From Deltaproteobacteria bacterium (GTDB lineage Bacteria; UBA10199; JACPAL01; JACOUP01): DNA of 17,851 nt. The stretch spans positions 1 to 17,851 of the forward strand of contig JAUSKE010000103.1 of NCBI GenBank assembly GCA_030649435.1, read 5' to 3'. A program made the position numbers and the translations under genes. Of the stretch, positions 5,611-13,186 are shown in pieces. The notes beneath the pieces are model-generated. The model did no database searches. It worked only from the letters and a program-made list of their open reading frames with translations, and had not been told where the DNA came from. Numbering within the stretch: position 1 is the first letter of the stretch; each line of letters opens with the position of its first letter.

Positions 5611-8604
5611 CTACCTCAGCTCAAATCGGAAAATCAGATTAAACCGATAACGATTCGCTTCGACAACCGTGCGAGTCTGACGGGCCGAAAGAAGGATATG
5701 ATCAGTTAGATAATAATTTGTCCTCACTGTTCTCTCGGCAACCTCAGGAGCAAAATCATTTGTAAACTCAAGGGTTAACCGGTCTGTTAAACTTTTCCCG
5801 ACTGTTACTTTAGAAACCGTCGCCTGCTCGGGGCCTCCACTTTCTAGACGAAAAATATCGAGTGCCGTTCGGCTTGAAACAGAATCATCGACAATTGACG
5901 AAATCTGCCCGCTAACGACTGAAGAAGTTACCGTTCCTCCGACAGTCTTACTCGTCTGTCTTGCTTCCTGACAGCTGACCCCGTAAAGTAGCAGACAAGT
6001 AAAGTCCCTCTGATTCACAGAAGAGCTCACGGGAACAAGCCTCAAGTTATCCAGGTCCCCGGTAATACGGAGACTGACTCGTTGCCGTTCAATATTGCTG
6101 ATATCATCGAGATACTGTGTTGCACTAATTTCAAAATGGGGATTGATCTTGTAGGGATCAGAAAAATCGATGCGCCCCTCTGTCACCTGAAAACGGCTCC
6201 CCAAAAAGTGAATAATCCCGTCCGTCGGGCCAAAGGCTGGAAGAACAGTAACAGAACCGGTGATACGTGGGTCTTGGAGTGTTCCCTTCAACCTAAGATC
6301 CGTTTGTAGGAAAAGACGCGTAATCAGATTATTATCAATCTTTAAGTCCCCGCTATTTTTGATCACCAGATCCAATTGGGCTGTTGATAAAAAATAATTT
6401 TTGGGCGTTTCTTCTCTGGCCGAGAGAACCGGCTTGATAACCAGTTCACTGACAGTAAATTTTCTAAAATACCTTCCTTCCGTTAAATCAACTCTTCCTT
6501 GAATCAATGGATTCGGCAATGATCCGTTGACAGAGAGATCTGCACTAAACTCAATCTTGGATTCATCGGGTATAATAAAGTTAACACCCCTCATTTTTAT
6601 ATTGAGAGAGGCGTGATTTGGCTTGAACCCATCCCACCTTATTTTACCCTTCGCTTCGAAATCACCTTCATCATAATTCCCTCTAAAATCCTGAGAGGTG
6701 ATTTCAGACCCGCTCAGAACAAAATGACCGTTAAGATTGGAGAAAGTTCCTTTGAGCATCCTTAAACCAAGGCCCGCCTTTTGAAAATCAATCGTCCCTT
6801 GGGAAACAAGGTGTGAAGGGGGTCCTTTCAGGTGGAGACTTAACAGAACTGCACCGCTCCCTTCTTGAACAACAGATTCAAAAAAAGTGAGATCTTCGAC
6901 TGGCAGAGAACCTTTGAAATTCAGGTCGGCTCCAGATAATGATTGCCAAGTTCCACCAACCTTTAGTTCTCCGTAAGGGTGGCGATAAAGAAGTGATTTA
7001 ATCTCCCATTGGTTTGTAGCGAACAAATAATCAACCTTGGCTTCAAGCGAGGGGAGAGGGTGTCCCAAAAAGTGGAGTCTTTCTTCGTCGGTATCGAGGG
7101 TAATGGGATTCTCAAAAGACCATTTTTTGTCTTCAGAAACAGCCATCATTGCCCTGCTGAAGGTCCATCGTTTTTCTTCAAGTTGGATGGAAGATGAAAA
7201 CCGATCAAAGGAAAACAGCCCTACCACTCCATTTTTGAGAATAGCTTCTCCCGTTCCTTTCAACAAATCAGCTGTATCCTTTAAAACGAAATGGCCACTT
7301 AAAGAGCCTTTCACATTGCTCTCAGGAAGCACCTCGGTTAAAGCAACTTCTGAAAAGCTGAGTTCTATTTTTTGAATGTCGCATTTCAGTGACTTCGTCT
7401 CAGGATTTTTCCTCTTAAAAAGAAGGTCGCCAGTTGACTTCCACGAGTTAGGGCCACCATCACCAACAGAGGCGCTATAGGTCAACCGAGGCCAGTCAAC
7501 AGCGACATCGCCTGAGACACTTTCAGCAGCAAGACTCCTATGCCGGAACTGAACAATATTTGCTTTGGCACTAGCCTTCAACTCAGGAAGACGCCCCCTT
7601 GCCTCCCCTTCAACAAGGATAGCCAGCCCTTTGGAATGATGAAGTACAGGGGGTGGCAATTTGCCAAAGATTGATTCCAAAGGAAGATCACGCGCCACAA
7701 AAGGGATCCGGTATTCCCCATTCTTTATATTCAGAGTCCCCTCTCCTTCAAAAGAAGCCTTGCCTAATGTTGCACTGATCTTTTCAATTTTAAAAGGGAC
7801 TGGGTACGATGAAAAAACGAGTTTGGCCTTAATTGGCTCTTCGAGAGCCGTCGGCAGTTCCAGACTAATAGAAAGCTCCCCTTTGACCTTATCTAAATCC
7901 TTGAAATGAAGATCCCCTTCCGCATGAGCCAAAAAACCATCACGTCGAAAATTGAGCGAAGACAGATTGAGACGATTTCGCGAGAGCAAAAAATCTATCT
8001 TCGCCTCATGCGCAATCTCCTGGTCTTTCTTCATGATTTGATTCGCTGAAAGAGTGACGCCCCACCCCAGCTCCGGGATAAGTCGTGGTTCAAAAGAAAA
8101 ATTGACTTCGTTGATGACAAGAGGCTCCTGTCCAGGGGAGGAAATAATGAACCGCCGTAATTTGGCTTCTCGAATGATCAAAGAACGAAGAAGGACTAAC
8201 CCTTCCAGTTTTGAACGGATCGCTTCAAAATCAATCTTGTCAGTTTCGTTATTCTTCGAAGATTTTTCAGATAAATAAAGTTTGAGGTCATCCGCTTCCA
8301 AATGCGAAAGAATGATCTTGCCACGCAGCAGAGAAAAAGGGCTAAAGGTTAATAAGACTTTATCGACGGAAAAGGTGAGGCCCTTGGGGCCTGTCACTGA
8401 AGCCTTTTGAACGAAAATCTGACCGCGTATCATTCTAAAACGAAGTTTATCGAAGTGGATCTGAACCGGCAAAGAGCGTGTAGCGAACTTCATTGCTAGC
8501 TTCTGATAGAGTGGAACATTGACCAACATCTGAATGGCCACGATCAAAAGTATGAAAAACCCGACAACGGTAAGAGCGCGAAGATGTCGACTAATAAAAA
8601 TCAT
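5611..8604 (-). CDS. tamB: TamB-like translocation and assembly module protein (DUF490, AsmA-like)
   Basis: This 997-residue protein has an N-terminal membrane anchor (about residues 12-32) and a long periplasmic body of repeating beta-strand units typical of AsmA-like lipid-bridging proteins. The C-terminal TamB/DUF490 domain reads 'TEGRIDFSDPYKINPHFEI', then 'VSLRITGDLDNLRL', 'CLLLYGV', and finally 'VTVGKSLTDRLTLEF' and 'LIFRFELR'. TamB spans the periplasm, docks to an Omp85 protein, and is implicated in outer-membrane protein assembly and phospholipid transport. E. coli TamB is about 1,260 residues, so this one is shorter, probably by fewer strand repeats. Its ATG overlaps the stop codon of mpl (ATGA, 8601-8604), and its stop lies 2 bp before the Omp85 start. 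It must work with the downstream Omp85 partner. No frameshift is seen. Confidence 0.92.
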   Translation of the reverse strand: MIFISRHLRALTVVGFFILLIVAIQMLVNVPLYQKLAMKFATRSLPVQIHFDKLRFRMIRGQIFVQKASVTGPKGLTFSVDKVLLTFSPFSLLRGKIILSHLEADDLKLYLSEKSSKNNETDKIDFEAIRSKLEGLVLLRSLIIREAKLRRFIISSPGQEPLVINEVNFSFEPRLIPELGWGVTLSANQIMKKDQEIAHEAKIDFLLSRNRLNLSSLNFRRDGFLAHAEGDLHFKDLDKVKGELSISLELPTALEEPIKAKLVFSSYPVPFKIEKISATLGKASFEGEGTLNIKNGEYRIPFVARDLPLESIFGKLPPPVLHHSKGLAILVEGEARGRLPELKASAKANIVQFRHRSLAAESVSGDVAVDWPRLTYSASVGDGGPNSWKSTGDLLFKRKNPETKSLKCDIQKIELSFSEVALTEVLPESNVKGSLSGHFVLKDTADLLKGTGEAILKNGVVGLFSFDRFSSSIQLEEKRWTFSRAMMAVSEDKKWSFENPITLDTDEERLHFLGHPLPSLEAKVDYLFATNQWEIKSLLYRHPYGELKVGGTWQSLSGADLNFKGSLPVEDLTFFESVVQEGSGAVLLSLHLKGPPSHLVSQGTIDFQKAGLGLRMLKGTFSNLNGHFVLSGSEITSQDFRGNYDEGDFEAKGKIRWDGFKPNHASLNIKMRGVNFIIPDESKIEFSADLSVNGSLPNPLIQGRVDLTEGRYFRKFTVSELVIKPVLSAREETPKNYFLSTAQLDLVIKNSGDLKIDNNLITRLFLQTDLRLKGTLQDPRITGSVTVLPAFGPTDGIIHFLGSRFQVTEGRIDFSDPYKINPHFEISATQYLDDISNIERQRVSLRITGDLDNLRLVPVSSSVNQRDFTCLLLYGVSCQEARQTSKTVGGTVTSSVVSGQISSIVDDSVSSRTALDIFRLESGGPEQATVSKVTVGKSLTDRLTLEFTNDFAPEVAERTVRTNYYLTDHILLSARQTRTVVEANRYRFNLIFRFELR

Positions 8605-10061
8605 GAATGAAATGATCCGCCGTGAGACGGTTCGCCGAGAGAGATCAGAAGTTTATCGTGGATTCCTCCAAAACCACCATTTGACATGACCAAAAGGACA
8701 GAATGAGAAGAGACCTCCTGGCGCACTGTGGCTACAATTTCATCCACAGTCGGCAGAAACCTGGCCTTTATCCCTTTTATTTGGAGAGACCCTACGAGTT
8801 TAGAAATATCCAACCGTTCCCCCTCCGGAATTTTCTCCGGTTGGTAAAGATCAGCAATAACGACCTGATCAGCCCCCTGAAAAGCACTGGCAAATTCTTC
8901 CTGAAAGGTATTCCGTCGACTTGTATTGGATCTCGGTTCAAAAAGGGCCCACAGTTTGTACCCTTTATAGCGAGCCCGGATGGCCTTCAATGTTTCGGCA
9001 ATCGCAGTGGGGTGATGCGCGAAATCATCGATCACGACAATATCGCTAACAACCCCCCTCACCTCCTGCCGTCGTTTGACCCCCTGAAAGGTTTTAAGAC
9101 CTCGTCTCATCTGGTCCAAAGACAGTCCAATCTGAAGGAGAAGGGCAATCACCCCCAAGAGATTCTGGATATTATGCTCTCCCATCATCGGGCTTTCAAT
9201 CACCCCCAAAAATTGATCCAATTTAAAAAGCCGGAAAGAAGTCCCGGTGGGACCGGCCCCGCCGGCAGGACCAAAGGAAAAACTCTCGGCACGAAACTGG
9301 GCCTCTGGCGAAAAACCGTACGTGATGACATTCCCTTTGAATTTTTTTGCGAGAGAAATCGTATTTGGGTTATCGGCACTAGCAACGAGAAGACCGTTCT
9401 CGGGCAACACGCCAATCAGTTTCTCAAAAGCATCCAAGACCTGAGGGAGATCCTTGTAAATATCCGCGTGATCAAACTCCACCGGCCCCAATAGGACGGC
9501 ATACGGGTTATAATGAACAAACTTGGGCCCCTTATCAAAAAAGGCGGTGTCATACTCGTCCCCTTCAGTCACACAATAGGGCCCATTTCCAAAACGGTAG
9601 GAGCGATCAAAATTTTTGAGGATGCCCCCTACAAAACAACAGGGGTCAAGGCTGGCTTCGGTCAGAAGCCACGACAATATTGAGGCTGTTGTCGTCTTGC
9701 CGTGTGTTCCGGCCACAACAAGGGATTTTTTCCCCTTCAGAAAAAACTCCTTGAGGGCTTCCGGCATCGAACAATAAGGAATTTCGTTCTGAAGAAGAGC
9801 AACAACCTCGGGGTTTGTTTTTGAGACAGCATTGCCAACCACAACAAGGTCTGGTCTCGGCAGGAGGTTTTCGGCCCGATACCCTTCATCCAGACGAACC
9901 CCCAGCTTTTGGAGTTGATCACTCATCGGCGGATAAATATTGGCGTCTGAACCGGAGACCTCAAACCCCTTTTCCTTCAGGAGCCCGGCCAACGATCCCA
10001 TCCCCATACCTCCGACGGCAATGAGATGAATCTTTTTAACCTTTTCGAATGAAATCTTCAT
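8601..10061 (-). CDS. mpl: UDP-N-acetylmuramate:L-Ala-gamma-D-Glu-meso-DAP ligase (murein tripeptide ligase)
   Basis: Mpl is a cytoplasmic Mur ligase that joins recycled murein tripeptide to UDP-MurNAc using ATP, bypassing MurC, MurD and MurE. The 486-residue protein has the N-terminal Rossmann segment 'IHLIAVGGMGMGSLAGLL', the sequence 'SGSDANIYPPMSDQL', the P-loop AGTHGKTTT (117-125), and then the signatures separating Mpl from MurC: 'EGDEYDTAFFDKGPKFVHY' (156-174) and 'EFDHADIY' (185-192). The C-terminal domain has 'FAHHPTAI' and 'FEPRSNTSRR'. E. coli Mpl is 457 residues. ATG 10061 is preferred because conserved sequence begins there. It overlaps the preceding gene by 26 bp and lacks a close ribosome binding site, suggesting coupled translation. 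GTG 10127 or ATG 10106 would add 15-22 non-conserved residues. LdcA, which makes its substrate, is two genes upstream. Confidence 0.94.
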   Translation of the reverse strand: MKISFEKVKKIHLIAVGGMGMGSLAGLLKEKGFEVSGSDANIYPPMSDQLQKLGVRLDEGYRAENLLPRPDLVVVGNAVSKTNPEVVALLQNEIPYCSMPEALKEFFLKGKKSLVVAGTHGKTTTASILSWLLTEASLDPCCFVGGILKNFDRSYRFGNGPYCVTEGDEYDTAFFDKGPKFVHYNPYAVLLGPVEFDHADIYKDLPQVLDAFEKLIGVLPENGLLVASADNPNTISLAKKFKGNVITYGFSPEAQFRAESFSFGPAGGAGPTGTSFRLFKLDQFLGVIESPMMGEHNIQNLLGVIALLLQIGLSLDQMRRGLKTFQGVKRRQEVRGVVSDIVVIDDFAHHPTAIAETLKAIRARYKGYKLWALFEPRSNTSRRNTFQEEFASAFQGADQVVIADLYQPEKIPEGERLDISKLVGSLQIKGIKARFLPTVDEIVATVRQEVSSHSVLLVMSNGGFGGIHDKLLISLGEPSHGGSFHS

Positions 10062-11124
10062 AGGCGATGTTATGGAGCTCCGGTCTCCAGATTTTGATCC
10101 TCTCATCACTTCGCGAAGGATGAACACGATTAGTAAAAAGGACCATATGAAACCCTTGGTCTAAATCAATCCATACGGAACAACCGGTATACCCCAAATG
10201 CCCAATCGACCCCTTTGCAAAATAACGACCCGCTTGGGATCCTTCGGATGGGATGTCCCAACCAGCCTTGATCTGATTTCGAGGGGCGATAAATTCCACT
10301 AAGAGATCCTGCGAGAAAAAACCTCCCCCTTTGAGTCCACTGGTCAAGGCTGAAACAAACCGATGGCAATCCCCCGCCGTCTGAAAAAGCCCAGCATGGC
10401 CAGCAACCCCCCCCATCGCATAGGCATTATCATCATGGACCTCTCCAGAGAGAACCTTTTTTCGCCAGGGGCAACTCTCAGTTGCTGCAAAGAAAGCCCC
10501 CTTTGATTTGGAATGAGGCATTTCAAGCGGATTATAAAAAGAAAACTCTAAATTTAACGGCAGGGCTAATTCCCTGTCAAAGAAATGATCGATCCTTTCC
10601 CCAGTCACCACTTGGCAAAGCTCCCCCAATACAATGAAACCAAGATCGCTGTAGAGGCGTTGATAACCGGGAGGGGTTTCAAGACCTTCCTGACAAATTT
10701 TTTCAAGGATCCACTGTCGCCCCTGATCTTTTCCCACCCACTCCGGTTTTTCTTTTTTCATCTCTTCGAAGTAAGGGCGCCAGGCAGGCAAGCCCGATGT
10801 ATGTTTGAGCAGGTGTCGAACGGTTATCTTGTCTTTGCCTTCCTCAGCGAATGCGGGGATCCATTGAGCCACTCTCGTGTCGAGGCTTATCTTCTTCTGT
10901 TGGATGAGGAGGAGAAAAACACTAGTGGTCACAATCGGCTTTGTTAACGAGGCGACGTCAAACAGGGTACCAGCAGTGACTGGCCGTGCCTCAGCTAGAG
11001 ACGAAGTCATTCCCTCATTCACTTCACAATAGATTTCTGATGGAGAAGCGACAATGAACTGGGCCCCACTAAAAACACCATCCTTCAAAGCCGCCTGAAT
11101 CTTTTCCTGAATCCGCAAGGTCAT
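10036..11124 (-). CDS. cytosolic beta-lactamase-fold serine hydrolase, candidate muropeptide amidase (AmiE-like)
   Basis: This 362-residue protein belongs to the class C beta-lactamase/PBP-like superfamily. It shows the SxxK nucleophile motif SLTK (59-62), the 'HLLKHTSGLP' helix (104-113), YSD (158-160) at the YxN position, 'EVHDDNAYAMGGVAGHAGLF' (228-247) and a HLG triad (309-311) in place of KTG. There is no signal peptide, so it acts in the cytosol. It lies between ldcA and mpl with ATGA overlap to ldcA and a 26-bp overlap to mpl, so its substrate is probably a muropeptide. Bacillus AmiE (YbbE), a MurNAc-L-Ala amidase, is of this superfamily and shares the recycling context. From this I infer that the protein cleaves MurNAc or anhydroMurNAc from the stem peptide. 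Esterase or D-amino-acid peptidase activity is also possible. Confidence 0.82.
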   Translation of the reverse strand: MTLRIQEKIQAALKDGVFSGAQFIVASPSEIYCEVNEGMTSSLAEARPVTAGTLFDVASLTKPIVTTSVFLLLIQQKKISLDTRVAQWIPAFAEEGKDKITVRHLLKHTSGLPAWRPYFEEMKKEKPEWVGKDQGRQWILEKICQEGLETPPGYQRLYSDLGFIVLGELCQVVTGERIDHFFDRELALPLNLEFSFYNPLEMPHSKSKGAFFAATESCPWRKKVLSGEVHDDNAYAMGGVAGHAGLFQTAGDCHRFVSALTSGLKGGGFFSQDLLVEFIAPRNQIKAGWDIPSEGSQAGRYFAKGSIGHLGYTGCSVWIDLDQGFHMVLFTNRVHPSRSDERIKIWRPELHNIAYEDFIRKG

Positions 11125-12023
11125 GAAAATAGTCTGTCAAAATTGAGGGTCCCCGATTTGCCCAAATGAAGCCTGGCCCGGATGCCGATCGGCAGAAGCA
11201 GAGGTTCGGAGACGTGACCGAATGGTAAGCCATAAGCAATCGGCCCTTTGAAATCAGAAAAAAAGTCCGTCATCATCTTGCGAACAGCTTTGTCAGCAAA
11301 ACGACCGATCAGGATCCCACGAACCATTTTAAATTTTCCGGCATTCTTCAGGTGGGTTAGCATCCGATCGATCTCATATACTTTTTCACCTATATCCTCC
11401 AAAAAAAGGATCGAATCTTTCGTTTCAATTTCAAAAGGGGTCCCCAGAGTTGTCACCACCAGAGAAAGGCAACCGCCGACAAGAACCCCTTCTGCTGTTC
11501 CCTTGCGTAAAAAGTGCTGTGGCTTGATTTTAATTGGACCCGTCTCCCCTTGCAGAAAGGAAACTACTTTTTTTAGATATGAAAGAGGGGCAAAAGCGAG
11601 TTGTGGGAGGAGCATCGGGCCATGAAGACTTGGCACTGAAAAGCGCTGCCACAAATAAAGTTGAAGGAGGGTCAAATCACTGTAGCCAACAAGGAGTTTT
11701 GGGTGAGTGCGAATGACTCTCTCATCAAGATGCGGGATTATCCGAGCCGTTCCATACCCTCCCCTCACGGCAAGAATGACCTTTACTTCTGGATCGGCAA
11801 AAAGTCGGTTGAGTTCTTCAGCCCGACGACGATCGGAACCTGCAAGATACCCTTGACGCGAAAAAAGATCTTGTCTATAACGCGCGCGGAAACCAAGTTG
11901 TTTGAGACGGTCGAGTCCCTTCTTAAAAGCCCCCAATTTAAAAGGGCTTGCTGGAGCAGCAAGACCGACCAACTCTCCATCTCTCAAGGGAGAAAAACGG
12001 TAAGGGCGCGGCATTGCAGGCAT
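11121..12023 (-). CDS. ldcA: L,D-carboxypeptidase, peptidase family S66 (murein tetrapeptide carboxypeptidase)
   Basis: LdcA removes the terminal D-Ala from cytosolic murein tetrapeptide, giving the tripeptide that Mpl reuses. The 300-residue protein has the S66 signatures: 'VRGGYGTARIIPHLD' (86-100), nucleophile Ser115 in 'VGYSDLT', 'GGCLSLVVTTLGTPFE' (183-198), catalytic Glu209 in 'LFLEDIGEKVYEIDRML', and catalytic His270 in 'LPFGHVSEPLLLPIG'. These form the Ser-Glu-His triad of the family. There is no signal peptide. It is the first gene of the five-gene minus-strand operon and overlaps the next start by ATGA. Two ATGs exist, at 12023 and 12014. The promoter places transcription start at or next to 12014, and there is no ribosome binding site, so a leaderless message starting MPRPYRF is likely. 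In that case residue numbers fall by three. Confidence 0.92.
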   Translation of the reverse strand: MPAMPRPYRFSPLRDGELVGLAAPASPFKLGAFKKGLDRLKQLGFRARYRQDLFSRQGYLAGSDRRRAEELNRLFADPEVKVILAVRGGYGTARIIPHLDERVIRTHPKLLVGYSDLTLLQLYLWQRFSVPSLHGPMLLPQLAFAPLSYLKKVVSFLQGETGPIKIKPQHFLRKGTAEGVLVGGCLSLVVTTLGTPFEIETKDSILFLEDIGEKVYEIDRMLTHLKNAGKFKMVRGILIGRFADKAVRKMMTDFFSDFKGPIAYGLPFGHVSEPLLLPIGIRARLHLGKSGTLNFDRLFS

Positions 12024-12049
12024 TATAGTGGTATTTTATAGCATTTCAA
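12022..12049 (-). promoter_or_regulatory. sigma-70 promoter of the ldcA operon, probably leaderless
   Basis: On the minus strand TTGAAA (12049-12044) and a perfect TATAAT (12027-12022) are separated by 16 bp. Seven bases later comes ATG (12014-12012), so transcription should start on A12015 or A12014, at the start codon itself. A second possible -10, TGCTATAAA (12042-12035, extended type), would start transcripts only a few bases before ATG 12023. Either way there is no room for a Shine-Dalgarno sequence, and none is present. Confidence 0.7.
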
Positions 12050-12083
12050 CTTTTTATTCGTGCGAGTGTGCGGATAAAAAGTT
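12048..12083. repeat. inverted repeat, 10-bp perfect arms, in the divergent control region
   Basis: AACTTTTTAT (12048-12057) and ATAAAAAGTT (12074-12083) are exact reverse complements around a 16-base GC-rich spacer. Three more pairs, one of them T-G, can extend the stem inward. The left arm touches the -35 hexamer of the ldcA promoter, so a regulator bound here would affect that promoter. It lies upstream of the predicted start of the dehydrogenase transcript and so is more likely a DNA site than an RNA hairpin. Confidence 0.5.
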
Positions 12084-12091
12084 AGAAATAC

Positions 12092-12109
12092 TTATGGTTT
12101 GAACCATAA
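12092..12109. promoter_or_regulatory. perfect 18-bp palindrome, candidate operator for the dehydrogenase operon
   Basis: TTATGGTT-TG-AACCATAA is a perfect 8-bp dyad with a 2-bp centre, the form expected for a dimeric helix-turn-helix repressor. It contains CATAAT (12105-12110), the only -10-like hexamer seen for the plus-strand operon; a weak -35 (TTAGAA, 12082-12087) lies 17 bp upstream. A repressor bound here would block that promoter. The half-site TGGT/ACCA recalls GntR-family sites such as that of PdhR, but the spacing is one base longer than in the PdhR consensus as I remember it. The regulator is not encoded in the window. Confidence 0.5.
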
Positions 12110-12149
12110 TCGTTCGCAATCAGAAAGTGCCTTCTAATCGGAGGTTGCC

Positions 12150-13175
12150 ATGGGCCGTCATCTGAAGGTCGCCGCAACAGAGAATCGAGAATCGATAACG
12201 ATCCCACGTGAGAAGTTGTTGTCGATGTATTATTATCTCCTACTCACCCGAGAGCTGGAGAATCGTGTCCTCACACTCTACCAAAACCAGAACCCGATGG
12301 ACCCGTTGATCGTCGGCAAGGGGTATCTTTCAACAGGCCAGGAGGCGATCTCAGTCGGTAGCTCCTCCACCCTTGAAAAAGATGATTGGTTTTGCGCCTC
12401 TCACCGCGACATGGGGGCCCATCTCGTTCGTGGCTTCACCCCTCGAGAAGTCTTCCTGCAATACGGTTGTCGTGAAGGATCGATTACAAAGGGACGGGAT
12501 GGTAACGTCCATTTTGGGGATATCAATCGTCATATGATTCCGTTCATCTCCCACATGGGGGCCAATCTGCCGATCGGTAACGGCGTTGCCGCTGCCGCAC
12601 TATACAAAGGTGAGAAGACGGTTGTGATCGCCCCCTTCGGCGATGGAGCCGCCTCCCAAGGGGTCATCCATGAAGCGATGAACTATGCCGGTGTCTTTAA
12701 ACTCCCGGTCGTTTTTGTCCTCAATAACAACCAGTGGGCCATTTCAACACCCATTTCAAGACAAACCGCCGCCAAAAATCTTTACGAACGGGCCATTGGT
12801 TACGGATTCCCGGGCAAAGCAGTCGATGGAAACAACGTCGTTGAAGTCTATCATGCCGTTAAGGAAGCGACGGATCGGGCCCGACGTGGAGAGGGACCAA
12901 CCCTTATCGAATGCCGGACGATGCGGTTGACTGGCCATGGGACCCATGATCCCGCCACCTATGTTCCAAAGGAGGAACTAGAGATGTGGAAGAAGAAAGA
13001 CCCCATCTTGGTCTGTCGCCACTACCTGACGGAAAAAAACCTCCTCTCTCCAGAGGAAGATAAAAAAGTCCAGGAGCGGGTGACTGCCGAGATTGACGAT
13101 GCCGTCGAGTATGCCCGTTCGCAGCCGCTCATCAAACCCTCACCCGAACTGGATCGGGTATTTCTAAAAATGTAG
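12150..13175 (+). CDS. 2-oxo acid dehydrogenase E1 component, alpha subunit (pyruvate or branched-chain)
   Basis: This 341-residue subunit binds thiamine diphosphate and, with the beta subunit, decarboxylates a 2-oxo acid and transfers the acyl group to lipoyl-E2. Visible motifs are 'STGQEAISVG' (61-70), 'SHRDMG' (84-89), and the thiamine-diphosphate motif GDG (164-166) ending at NNN (192-194). 'NQWAISTP' and the late loop 'TGHGTHDPATYVP' are also present. The separate alpha and beta genes exclude the fused homodimeric AceE type. Sequence alone does not separate pyruvate, branched-chain and acetoin enzymes. The ATG has GGAGG with six bases of spacing (12140-12149). It is the first gene of a three-gene operon, and its TAG stop is part of the next gene's ribosome binding site. 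The upstream palindrome suggests repression. Confidence 0.9.
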   Translation: MGRHLKVAATENRESITIPREKLLSMYYYLLLTRELENRVLTLYQNQNPMDPLIVGKGYLSTGQEAISVGSSSTLEKDDWFCASHRDMGAHLVRGFTPREVFLQYGCREGSITKGRDGNVHFGDINRHMIPFISHMGANLPIGNGVAAAALYKGEKTVVIAPFGDGAASQGVIHEAMNYAGVFKLPVVFVLNNNQWAISTPISRQTAAKNLYERAIGYGFPGKAVDGNNVVEVYHAVKEATDRARRGEGPTLIECRTMRLTGHGTHDPATYVPKEELEMWKKKDPILVCRHYLTEKNLLSPEEDKKVQERVTAEIDDAVEYARSQPLIKPSPELDRVFLKM

Positions 13176-13186
13176 GAGAAAGAGTG

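Noticed and set aside
9240..9300. Gly/Ala/Pro-rich stretch in mpl as a possible insertion
   Set aside because: The segment 'FGPAGGAGPTGTSF' is in frame and in a surface loop of the central domain; length variation there is ordinary among Mur ligases.
8703..9494. 263-codon open frame on the plus strand opposite mpl
   Set aside because: It lies wholly antisense to a well-supported Mur ligase, has no family features or ribosome binding site, and is rich in Pro/Arg/Lys as expected from the reverse of a constrained gene.
11248..12041. Several plus-strand frames opposite ldcA
   Set aside because: ldcA carries a full S66 catalytic triad in the other strand; these frames show no domain and overlap its promoter.
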